The notes beneath the pieces are model-generated. The model saw nothing but the letters and a program-made list of their open reading frames with translations. It was not told the DNA's origin and did not search any database. Positions 7,380-15,481 of a stretch of 47,227 nt of DNA are shown here, piece by piece. The position numbers and the translations under genes were made by a program. Position 1 is the first letter of the stretch, and the number at the start of each line of letters is the position of its first letter. This DNA comes from an uncultured bacterium (GTDB lineage: Bacteria; Bacillota_I; Bacilli_A; RFN20; CAG-826): positions 1 to 47,227 of the forward strand of contig CASEKC010000009.1 of NCBI GenBank assembly GCA_949288485.1. Direction: 5' to 3'.

Positions 7380-8702
7380 TTATTTATCAAAACATTCATT
7401 TTCATCATATTTAAAGTTTTTAAGCATTTGCCATTCACCATTTTCTATACGATGAAGTTCATTTTGAATTAATAAAACTTTTGCGGCCATTCCTTTTGTA
7501 GCAAAAGTAAATTGTCTTAATTCGCCCTTATAGAAGAAATGAATAATTGTTGCATCATAACACATAACAAATGTATATAAATCATGATTTGAAATATGAA
7601 TTTCATAAGGTTTATTATCCATAGTTCCGACATATGAAAAACCATTTTTTCTAGATAAAGTTAATTTACCTTTTCCAACTGTAATTGCTGTTTCACCTAA
7701 TTTTAAATATCTATTTTTAGGAATAACTCCTAAAGTAGTTTCAACACTAAATTCAAAGTTTGGATCTTTTAAAATAGCTTCTCTTTCTTTAATACGGATA
7801 TAATCAAACCAAGTTTTTTGAGTTGATGGGATTCTACAAGTTTCATCTTTTGGATGAAGTGTGTAATCATCATTAATATAAGCTTCATTTCCACAGTGTT
7901 TGCAGCGAATTACGTTATCAAAAGCTTCCATTTCAAATTCATGATTACATCTTGGACATTTATATAATAAAGTTTCAAGTCCAAGAGCAATTCCTTCGCC
8001 ATTTTTCTTATAAACAACATGGTTATTTTTGGCCCATTCATAATCATCGTTATATAAAATTTCATCTACTTTAGCTTCAATTTCGTCAATACTTAAGTTT
8101 TTTAAATCTTCTGGATCAAATACTTTTCTAATAACTGTTTCTGTTTTAGCGTATCTTTCTTTTAAACCAAATTTATATTTTGGTTGAATAAGATAAGCAC
8201 CAGAAGTAGTAACCGAATAAATTGGACATTTTAAAAATTTTAATAATTTTCCAGTTCCAAGTGCACTTGGTTGATTAGCTCCGCTAATTGAAGAAAGTCC
8301 TTCAGGATAAAAAACAACATTACATTTTAATTGTTTAACTAATCTAATTATTTCAAAAGCAGCATAAGAATCACTATAAAATTGTCTTTTAGGAATAAGT
8401 TGCATAACTCTAAATAAAGTAGCTAAATTATTTCTAAAAAATTCATTGTATGCTGCTAAAAAGTTAAATTTTAATGGATAAAGTGGAATTGCTGTAAATA
8501 AATAATCATTTCTTGAAGCGTGATTTGCAATTATTACAACTGGCCCTTTTTCTTTTCTAGGATCATCGATAATGATCCAGTGCATTCCGTATTTTTTCTT
8601 ATATACTAAAACCCCTAAATGATATATAAGACTATATAAAAAAGCGTTTGGTTTATGAATTTTTCTTTCATAAAGTTTAGTAATTAGATCTTTTTTTGCC
8701 AT
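7380..8702 (-). CDS. PlsC-like acyltransferase with C-terminal zinc ribbon
   Basis: 440 aa. Residues about 50-220 form a lysophospholipid acyltransferase domain: NHASRND (60-66) is the HX4D catalytic motif and FYPEG (131-135) the substrate-binding EG motif, so it should move an acyl group onto a lysolipid in membrane lipid synthesis. Typical PlsC ends near 240 aa. Here about 200 further residues follow, starting with a CxxC...CxxC zinc ribbon (C249, C252, C267, C270) and a beta-rich tail. The role of the tail is unknown; it could bind a partner or regulate activity. AGAAGG upstream supports the start. Monocistronic, converging on htpG. Confidence 0.8.
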   Translation of the reverse strand: MAKKDLITKLYERKIHKPNAFLYSLIYHLGVLVYKKKYGMHWIIIDDPRKEKGPVVIIANHASRNDYLFTAIPLYPLKFNFLAAYNEFFRNNLATLFRVMQLIPKRQFYSDSYAAFEIIRLVKQLKCNVVFYPEGLSSISGANQPSALGTGKLLKFLKCPIYSVTTSGAYLIQPKYKFGLKERYAKTETVIRKVFDPEDLKNLSIDEIEAKVDEILYNDDYEWAKNNHVVYKKNGEGIALGLETLLYKCPRCNHEFEMEAFDNVIRCKHCGNEAYINDDYTLHPKDETCRIPSTQKTWFDYIRIKEREAILKDPNFEFSVETTLGVIPKNRYLKLGETAITVGKGKLTLSRKNGFSYVGTMDNKPYEIHISNHDLYTFVMCYDATIIHFFYKGELRQFTFATKGMAAKVLLIQNELHRIENGEWQMLKNFKYDENECFDK

Positions 8703-8811
8703 ATTATAAATACCCTTCTCTTAACTAAATTATAAATTATGATAAATAAAATTATAAGTGTTGTTTATAATGCAACCATATTTATACATTATTATAGATA
8801 AATAATAAAAA

Positions 8812-8831
8812 AAGTCGACTGAAGTCGACTT
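8812..8831 (-). terminator. Orphaned original terminator of tRNA-Gly
   Basis: AAGTCGACT-GA-AGTCGACTT with a T-run on the minus-strand side. It terminates minus-strand transcripts, yet no minus-strand gene precedes it directly. It lies just beyond the displaced tRNA-Gly end, exactly where the tRNA terminator would have been before the island inserted. Confidence 0.6.
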
Positions 8832-8842
8832 ATCAATATCAA

Positions 8843-8860
8843 ATGGAGCAAGTGACGGGA
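8843..8860 (-). repeat. Displaced tRNA-Gly 3' end (distal att site of the island)
   Basis: ATGGAGCAAGTGACGGGA is identical to 18564-18581, the 3' end of tRNA-Gly including its CCA, in the same orientation. Similarity stops at both edges. This is the classic duplication left when an element integrates into a tRNA 3' end. Confidence 0.75.
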
Positions 8861-9075
8861 CTATTTGACATCGCGTTTATTATTATTCTAATTATGTTTT
8901 TTATTGTAAAAATACTAATTTTTATTCATTTCTTTTTAAAAAAGTTGATTTTTTCCCACGGATTTTCCCACCTGTTATTTTATTTTTTTGTATTTAAAAT
9001 TTTAATGTTTTAGAATTTTTTATCTTAACTAAGGCAATTAAATAAATAATAGTCAATTAAAAATAAAGATGAAAA

Positions 9076-9252
9076 CTATTCTTTTTTATTTGCAAAACGA
9101 TTTAGAAATTCTGCGCCTTTTTCCGATGCTTTTTCATTGTCAATATAATGCTCTATATTGACTAAACTACCATTTTGCCCTAGAAGAGTTTGTTTAACTT
9201 TATCCCATGCTTCTGAAAAGGTAATTCTTGGTATTGTATAAAAAATGAATAG
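9076..9252 (-). pseudogene. Gene fragment, unknown
   Basis: A minus-strand open stretch of 58 codons without a start. It reads IPRITFSEAWDKVKQTLLG and so on, ending FLNRFANKKE. The composition looks coding, but the 5' part is missing and stops flank it. Probably the C-terminal remnant of an island gene; I do not recognise the family. Confidence 0.35.
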
Positions 9253-9485
9253 TTAGAAAGTTTAACTAAATTTAATAAGAGAAACAGAAGCAGATATTTA
9301 GTAGAAAGGTTCTAAATTACATGTGTTGGCCGCTTATAGAATTAAAAAAGTTAAGATTTTCACTTATAGTAAGTTTTGTAAATAAAGCCCAATTTTCACT
9401 TGTCAAAGCAAAATTAGCCATCTGACTCTTAACTAAGTTAGGTGTTTTTTTCTTTAATAATATGGATAAAATGCCTATTTTCTAT

Positions 9486-9491
9486 TATAAT
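9486..9491 (+). promoter_or_regulatory. Candidate -10 of the AlbA_2 regulator gene
   Basis: TATAAT at 9486-9491 with a weak TGGATA at 9463-9468, 17 bp upstream, immediately before the coding start. Confidence 0.4.
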
Positions 9492-9520
9492 TAAAAAACT
9501 TAAGAAAGTTGGTGTTATTA

Positions 9521-10870
9521 GTGAAATACGAAGAAAGCGATAGAGTTGAACTTAAACGTGAAATGATAAAAGACTTAGATAAAGAAATCATTGCTTTTTT
9601 AAATACGCATGGTGGAACTATTTATATTGGTGTTGATGATAATGGTAATGTAATAGGTATACCACAAAAACTTAAAGATGATTATGATGAAAAAATATCT
9701 GCAATTCTAACAAATAATATCAAACCAAATTCTAGGAACAATGTCATTTTTTCGTACGATGAAGATAATGTTCTTATGATAAATATTAAAGAGGGCGATT
9801 CAAAACCATATTATTTAACTGAAAAAGGCCCGAAACCAAGCGGAACATACATTAGAGTTGGCAGAAGTAAAAGACCTGCTACTGATGATGAAATTTTGAC
9901 AATGATTAGAGATAGCAGCGGTTGGTTATGGGAAAATCAAGCGTCGAAAGAACAAAATTTAACTTTTGAAGTGCTATCGAAGTTTGCCAATAAGAAAAAA
10001 TTGCTTTTTGATAAATCAAAGTATAAAACTCTTAAATTGATAAATGAAAAAAGTGAATTTACTAATGTAGGATTACTATTAAGTGATCAAAATCCTATTG
10101 AAGTTAAATTTGCTGTTTATGATAAAAACATGAACTTTAAAATTAAAAAAGAGTTTCAAGGCTCTATTATTTCTATTGCTGATGAGGTTTTAAATTATGC
10201 CGAACTATTTAATGATACATCAGCAAAAATTATCCCTGGAGAAATATCCAGAGTTGAAACTAAGTCTTATCCAGGAGCTAGTTTAAGGGAAGGAATAATT
10301 AATGCTATTTGTCATGCAGATTATTCTTTGCCATCAAACATAAAGGTTGAATTTTTTAGGGATAATGTCCGCATAATTAATCCTGGTAATGTTTATAATT
10401 CAACATTAGAGGCTGTACTTAGCGGCGTACAAACTTTTAGAAATCCAGCATTAGTAAACGTTCTTTATAAATTAGGTTTTATCGAGAACTATGGAACTGG
10501 ACTTCAAAGAATTAGAGAAGCTTATGAAAACGAAGCATTAAAACCAGCATTTAAAGTTATTGATAGATATTTCTTTTTAAGTTTACCTAATTTAAATAAA
10601 GATAGTTACTCATTTGATGCTAATGAGGCTAAAAATGATGCTAATGAGGCTAAAAATGATGCTAATACTGATGTTCAAAAAACGTTAGAAGAACAGATTA
10701 TTGATTTAATAAGAATTAATAACTCAATAAGCAAAATTGAGATGGCTAAGAAAACTGGAAAGTCTAAGGCTACTATTGAGAGGATGCTAAAACAATCAAA
10801 GATTATTTCTCACGTCGGACCTAAAAATGGTGGTCAATGGGAAATTATAAAAGATAAAAAAGAAAACTAA
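9521..10870 (+). CDS. AlbA_2 (Schlafen-like) DNA-binding protein with ATPase-like and winged-helix domains
   Basis: About 450 aa, of the group often labelled RecG-like transcriptional regulators. The N terminus carries an AlbA_2 domain (SDRVELKRE, then FLNTHGGTIYIGVDDNGNV). The middle has the HATPase_c_4 region (YPGASLREGIINAICHADYS ... FRDNVRIINPG ... NPALVNVLYKLGFIENYGTG). The C-terminal 60 residues form a winged helix (KIEMAKKTGKSKATIERML). It probably binds DNA or RNA and may regulate genes or act in defence; the role is not known. The start is uncertain: the frame opens with TTG 9509, but GTG 9521 gives the usual N terminus and a better distance from AGAAAG. Two 21-bp tandem repeats lie in the linker. 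It is the first intact gene of the island. Confidence 0.78.
   Translation: MKYEESDRVELKREMIKDLDKEIIAFLNTHGGTIYIGVDDNGNVIGIPQKLKDDYDEKISAILTNNIKPNSRNNVIFSYDEDNVLMINIKEGDSKPYYLTEKGPKPSGTYIRVGRSKRPATDDEILTMIRDSSGWLWENQASKEQNLTFEVLSKFANKKKLLFDKSKYKTLKLINEKSEFTNVGLLLSDQNPIEVKFAVYDKNMNFKIKKEFQGSIISIADEVLNYAELFNDTSAKIIPGEISRVETKSYPGASLREGIINAICHADYSLPSNIKVEFFRDNVRIINPGNVYNSTLEAVLSGVQTFRNPALVNVLYKLGFIENYGTGLQRIREAYENEALKPAFKVIDRYFFLSLPNLNKDSYSFDANEAKNDANEAKNDANTDVQKTLEEQIIDLIRINNSISKIEMAKKTGKSKATIERMLKQSKIISHVGPKNGGQWEIIKDKKEN
10616..10666 (+). repeat. In-frame 21-bp tandem repeat in the linker of the AlbA_2 gene
   Basis: GATGCTAATGAGGCTAAAAAT occurs twice in perfect tandem (10616-10636, 10637-10657) followed by a partial third copy. 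It encodes DANEAKN repeats between the ATPase-like and winged-helix domains, so the linker length may vary by slippage. Confidence 0.9.
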
Positions 10871-11397
10871 GTTCAAATAAGATTAATTCACGCCCTGCTA
10901 GAGAAATCTGACGGGGGTGTTTGTTATGATTCTAAACTCTGCTTTTACTTTTAGAAGGATTAGAGGCTTTTTGGTTAACGCTTATGACAATTTTCTTATA
11001 TAGCTCATGAAGAAAAACAAAGATGCCTTAAAAGTTCTTCAAACAAGTGAAAGGAGAAGCACGTAGGGCTAATTCTTTATGTCCATATCGAGATAATGAT
11101 GATGAAAACTAAACCTAGAAATATTTAAGATTTAATTTACGCTATTCAATTAGTTAAAAAGAGCACTGCTAGAATCGTACTTTTGATTATTTTATCTTAT
11201 TACCTAATTTTACAACAAAAAAGAGTTAACGTTTTTAACAATAATATTTTCTTTTTCATTATATAAATCTAATTCTAAATAAAATTTCCCATCATCGTCT
11301 TCGTAACAACCGCCATATTTTCGAATCGAATACTTTTTATTTTTATAAAGCACTTTTACAATAAGGAAATTGTTCTAATAAGATTTTTCTATAATAA
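10871..11397. other. Non-coding stretch with decayed gene remnants
   Basis: About 530 bp without a full gene. It contains short broken reading stretches on the plus strand (for example around 11020-11115, frame changing midway, ending CPYRDNDDEN) and a 47-codon minus-strand frame from GTG 11353 to 11210 (VLYKNKKYSIRKYGG ... VKNVNSFLL), which may be the tail of a gene cut by the neighbouring insertion sequence. None is recognisable. Confidence 0.4.
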
Positions 11398-11447
11398 TGT
11401 CCATGTCAATAGCAAATTGCAGTTTTGGGCAATTTAAAATGCTGGTT

Positions 11448-12203
11448 TTAAGCAACATCATCATCAAAAATGTTTTTACCTTTAATTCTATAAGAATTGC
11501 CTGTAATTTTGATTATTTCGCAGTGATGAATTATTCTATCGATTATTGCATTTGCAATAACTGAATCTCCAAATACTTGCCCCCACTTTGAAAATGATTG
11601 GTTCGTTGTTAAGATTGTTGGTTTCTTTTCGTATCGAGAAGCAATAAGTTGGAAGAAGCCATAAGAAGCGTTTCTATCAACTGGTAAAAATCCAATTTCA
11701 TCGATAATTAAAACTGTATATTTCATGTAGTGTTTAATTACTGATTCAAGTCTATTTTCCATCGTAGCTTTTTTAATTTTTTCCATTAAAATAGCAAAAT
11801 TAATGAAATATGTTAAAATTCTTTGACTAGCGGCTTCAATCCCAATTGCAGTTGCTAAATGCGTTTTGCCAACACCACTATTTCCGATGAAAACAATATT
11901 TGATTTTGTATCAATAAATCTTAGCAAAGCTATATCAAGAATTTGATTCTTGTTTATAGTTGGTTGGTAAGAAAAATCAAAATCGTTTATCGTTTTAATA
12001 AATGGAAAATTCGACACAGTAATGTTTATTTTTCTTGCTCTTTCATCTCTAAATGAGATTTCTGCATCTGTTAATTCTATTAGAGCATCTTGAAGAGAAA
12101 CGTCATTTTTTATTGATTTGTCGATCATATTTGGCAAAATTTCATTCATTTTCTCTAATTTTAAAGTTTCTAGATTATTAGATAACTTGCTATAGTTGGT
12201 CAT
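11448..12203 (-). CDS. istB: IS21 transposition helper ATPase IstB
   Basis: 251 aa, the expected length. Walker A GNSGVGKTHLA, Walker B VLIIDEIGFLP, sensor strand TILTTNQSFSKWG and the terminal RIIHHCEIIKITGNSYR are all present. IstB is the AAA+ regulator that chooses target DNA and activates the IstA transposase. Its start overlaps the end of istA by 14 bp, the usual coupled arrangement. The gene itself is intact, but its transposase is not. Confidence 0.94.
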   Translation of the reverse strand: MTNYSKLSNNLETLKLEKMNEILPNMIDKSIKNDVSLQDALIELTDAEISFRDERARKINITVSNFPFIKTINDFDFSYQPTINKNQILDIALLRFIDTKSNIVFIGNSGVGKTHLATAIGIEAASQRILTYFINFAILMEKIKKATMENRLESVIKHYMKYTVLIIDEIGFLPVDRNASYGFFQLIASRYEKKPTILTTNQSFSKWGQVFGDSVIANAIIDRIIHHCEIIKITGNSYRIKGKNIFDDDVA

Positions 12204-13435
12204 AAATATTTAAATTCCTTTCTGCAATTTTTTTAATTTCGTCTTCCTCTAAATCTTTAAGACTACCATTTTGTAAAATATCTAAATAATGATCATGTTT
12301 GTAGTTGTAGAGCTTTTCACTTTTATTCCATTCTTGAATCTTTATCTCATCATAAAAAATAAGAAGTTTATTGTTTTCTTCTCGAATTTCAACACTTTTT
12401 CCTATATACTTAGGTTGGACAGAGTATTTTTTACCTTTGTAAGTTACTAGGGATTCGTTAGAAACTTTTCTTATTTGTACGGATGAAAGAAATGATTTAA
12501 GATTTTCAGCATTTACGTTGGTAAGATACTCTTTTTCTTTTTCAAATAATTCTGCTGGAGTTTTTCCAGTTCCCTGACAAATTTCGTTATTTAGATCTTC
12601 ATTTAAAGATTTAACTATTTTTTCAATGTCTTCAGAAGTTTCTATTTCTTCGTTATAAACTCTTAAGCGTTCCATTAATCTTGCTAAGGTTTCTACCTTT
12701 CCTTTTGTACATGGCCTATATGCAATGCACGCCTTTGGTTCAAAACAAGCTTCTTTAGCAAAATTTAGAAATTCTTCTCTAAATTCCGGCCCGTTAGCTG
12801 TTGTTCTTGGTACATCAACGATTGATTTCATATTATCAAATATGCATTCTTTTGAAGCACCTCCAAAAAAAATTAATTGCTTTTATAATACAGTCTTGAA
12901 CAGTTGAATAATCTCTTGTTTCTGTAACGCAAAGAAATTTATATCTTGAATAGTCCAATATTGCTAAAAAGACATTAAATTTAATTGTTTGCCCTGATTT
13001 TGTTATTAATTTTATAGATTCTTTCCAGTCAATTTGAACTTGTAAGCCTGGATTGGTTTCAAACCTTACAACGGCTAAGAAATGTATCCTTTCTTTTCAT
13101 CCTCTTACATAATTTTTTACTAAACCATAGCTTCCTTTATAACCTTTTTCTTTTTTAAGGAAGTTATAGATGTGAAGAGCATGGCAGCAAAATGCAAGTT
13201 TCCTATCTATTATCGGCTTAAATTGATCAAGTTTTGACTTGTGAATCTTTTCTGAATCATCTTCATCACCTCCATTCTTAATTTTCTCAATCGCACGTTT
13301 TACAGTCCTATAATCACATCCCCATCTTCAAGCTAATTCTGCATAATTGGGTTTTATTTCAGGATCATTTAGATTTATGTCGTTTGTTTTAACCATATGT
13401 TCTAATGCTAATAATAAGTCCTTTCTTTCGTTCAT
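12190..13435 (-). pseudogene. istA: IS21 transposase IstA, interrupted by two in-frame TGA and a frameshift
   Basis: From ATG 13435 a nearly complete IstA can be read: N-terminal helix-turn-helix (GCDYRTVKRAIEK), then the DDE core with VQIDWKES (first Asp), IFDN (second Asp) and TKGKVE (Glu), and a beta-barrel C-terminal part. It is interrupted by TGA at 13328-13330 (AELA-stop-RWGCDY), TGA at 13097-13099 (YVRG-stop-KERIHF), and a one-base insertion in an 8-T run near 12869 (AINFF then GGASKEC). The uninterrupted C-terminal piece is 12190-12831. The gene is therefore probably dead unless UGA is read through; the first TGA could come from CGA (Arg) by one transition. Other Trp residues use TGG. 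Confidence 0.9.
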
Positions 13436-13585
13436 TTTTTTGCCTCCATAGCCATCAACTATAGAGGCTTAGCCCTACATTTTCAATTGCCAAATCAACA
13501 ATTTCATTATGTCATAAACAAATAAAAAGTTTAATAGAAAGGGCAAAATGAAATTGTAGGTTTGCTTTTAATTTCTTTTTATCAA

Positions 13586-15478
13586 TTATTGGATAATGTC
13601 TTGGCTATTTGTTTTATTGAGTTTTATAAATATATAAACAACCAAGAAATTTAAAAAAGTTATCAAAATACTCCCAATAGCAGAAATCAAAATTTCAATG
13701 AAACTTATATTAACAAAAAGATTACTTATAAATAAAATAGGGTGCAATGAGTAATAAGAAATTAGCAAAGATATTAAAGAGGATAATACAAATATTATAA
13801 AAGCAATTATAAAAGTATAGCAAAGTAAAGATTTAACTATATCTTCTTTTGTAACACCTAGTTTTTCCATTATTGATTCGTTTTTCTTCCTATTTATAAA
13901 ATTAAAAATTAAGTTAACCGACAAATTTAAAACAAAAGATATTGGGAGCAATATTGATAAAACTCTTTTAATATTTCTATTTGTAATTATCGAAACATTA
14001 CAAACTTTGCTATTCTGAACATAATCAAATAATTTTTGATCATACAAATAATCTATTTTATTACTTAAATCATCATTTTTATTATTCAGAAAAATATAGA
14101 TGCTATTAATATTATTATTCGGATTTAATAATACTTCTCCACCAACTTGAGAAGGTAAGATGGTTAAAGTTGCACTATTATCAATAAAATATACACCGTT
14201 AAATTTAAGTTTTATTTGGATATTATTTTGTCTATTAACAATAGTTAATATTGGGTTAACGAATTCGTTAGAGTATTCTTTTTTTAGATAGTCAAACATT
14301 TCTTTCATGTAAGTTGTTAACTCAGTATAATATAGTTCTATCGTAGAATTATTAAAAAAAGGATCATTATAGATGTTAATTAAATATTCTTTAAAAATCT
14401 TAATTTTATTTTCTAACGATAATGAAGATATATTTAATTTGTTTTGAAGGCAATAATCTTTTATAAAAATACTTTGTGAGTATGTTAAAGAAGTAGTTGA
14501 AAAAAAGTTATTTACTTTTTTCGAGGAAATATATTGATAGGCATAATCATCTATATTAGAAACTAAATTTTGAATTGAAGTTTTTAACTTCAAATTTTCA
14601 TTACTATTGAAAACAAATTCTTTTGGAATTATATATTCTTTTTGTTCATTATTTAAATAAGAAGAATATAATTCATGATTTAATAAATAATAATTTGAAT
14701 TATTAAAATTCAGATTTTCGTTAAAAAGATAAACTTTAGAATTATTACGAATATTTTCTAAATAAGAGGGAAGAACGAAATTAGGTATATTTTCTTTAAA
14801 AGCATAACCTTTTTTGAATTGTTTAGTAGACAATGAACTTGTTAAAACTTTGATGTCATTAATGTTTAAAAATATAGCCTTTTGAAATATAGTAGGCATT
14901 TTAATTTCATCGAAAACAAAAAAACCAGATATTTTTAACGAATAGCCATCTTTAAAAACATATGAATTAATAAAATCTTCGTATTTAACATAAGATTTTG
15001 ATTCATTGTTAATTGTTCTATTTAAATCTATAAAGCCATTGTCTTTAAAGATTTCAAAATATTTTGAAGATAACAATACTTCACCTTTCTCTGGTAAATT
15101 GCCGATTATGGTAAAGTCTTTATCTTTTAAAGAAGAAGAGGAAAGAACGATAGGAAAGTAAGCATCATTCATATTTTTTCCCCTTAGATTTTCCTCAATA
15201 TTAAACCCTAAGAGATTAATGCTATTCTGAGAAATAATCAAATCATTATTAATCTCATTTTCAATTTTTCTAATTTCATCATCACCAAACAGATTATCTT
15301 TTTTTAACTCGATATAATTGAGATTTTTATTTTTTGCTTCTTCAATAATTAAATTGCCAACATTAATATAATTTATAGATAAAAGCAATATAGAACATAC
15401 CACAAAAATTAAAGATGATAGGATGGTAGGTATATTAATCCTTTTAAAAAATTTTAAAATCTTTAAAGTTTTTTTCAT
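13586..15478 (-). CDS. FtsX-like permease with large extracellular domain
   Basis: 630 aa. One membrane helix near the N terminus (about 15-37), a roughly 460-residue extracellular region, then three helices (about 507-528, 555-576, 596-620): the four-helix layout of MacB/FtsX half-permeases. The loop RKKNESIMEKLGVTKEDIV after helix 2 is the FtsX signature that contacts the ATPase. No ABC ATPase is encoded beside it, so it must use one from elsewhere or have lost its own. It follows the secreted-protein gene by 3 bp, hence one operon and probably one machine at the cell surface. It is Asn/Ser/Ile-rich and has no known substrate. Confidence 0.72.
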   Translation of the reverse strand: MKKTLKILKFFKRINIPTILSSLIFVVCSILLLSINYINVGNLIIEEAKNKNLNYIELKKDNLFGDDEIRKIENEINNDLIISQNSINLLGFNIEENLRGKNMNDAYFPIVLSSSSLKDKDFTIIGNLPEKGEVLLSSKYFEIFKDNGFIDLNRTINNESKSYVKYEDFINSYVFKDGYSLKISGFFVFDEIKMPTIFQKAIFLNINDIKVLTSSLSTKQFKKGYAFKENIPNFVLPSYLENIRNNSKVYLFNENLNFNNSNYYLLNHELYSSYLNNEQKEYIIPKEFVFNSNENLKLKTSIQNLVSNIDDYAYQYISSKKVNNFFSTTSLTYSQSIFIKDYCLQNKLNISSLSLENKIKIFKEYLINIYNDPFFNNSTIELYYTELTTYMKEMFDYLKKEYSNEFVNPILTIVNRQNNIQIKLKFNGVYFIDNSATLTILPSQVGGEVLLNPNNNINSIYIFLNNKNDDLSNKIDYLYDQKLFDYVQNSKVCNVSIITNRNIKRVLSILLPISFVLNLSVNLIFNFINRKKNESIMEKLGVTKEDIVKSLLCYTFIIAFIIFVLSSLISLLISYYSLHPILFISNLFVNISFIEILISAIGSILITFLNFLVVYIFIKLNKTNSQDIIQ

Positions 15479-15481
15479 ATT

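Larger units (their letters stand above)
8703..9508. other. Intergenic region with island boundary and gene debris
   Basis: About 800 bp without an intact gene. In order: acyltransferase promoter region, a hairpin terminator (8812-8831), an 18-bp copy of the tRNA-Gly 3' end (8843-8860), repeated TTTTCCCAC motifs (about 8953-8975), a minus-strand gene fragment (9076-9252), a doubtful 34-codon minus-strand frame (9317-9421), and the promoter of the next gene (TATAAT 9486-9491). Confidence 0.6.
11398..13520 (-). mobile_element. IS21-family insertion sequence with terminal repeats and 5-bp target duplication
   Basis: 2,123 bp, beginning TG and ending CA. The ends match as inverted repeats of about 48 bp: the left end from 11398 (TGTCCATGTCAATAGCAAAT) aligns without gaps over its first 22 bases to the complement of the right end from 13520 (TGTTTATGACATAATGAAAT), and on through GGCAATTTAAAATG against GGCAATTGAAAATG. 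AATAA precedes the left end (11393-11397) and follows the right end (13521-13525), a 5-bp target duplication, although AT-rich. It carries istA (broken) and istB (intact), in that order on the minus strand. Confidence 0.88.

Noticed and set aside
9317-9421. 34-aa minus-strand peptide gene in the island's left flank
   Set aside because: No ribosome site and no recognisable motif; it lies among gene debris, so it is mentioned only in the region note.
13097-13330. UGA decoded as Trp by this host
   Set aside because: All long genes in the window use TGG for Trp and are free of internal TGA; only the broken istA has TGA codons, so the host code is standard.
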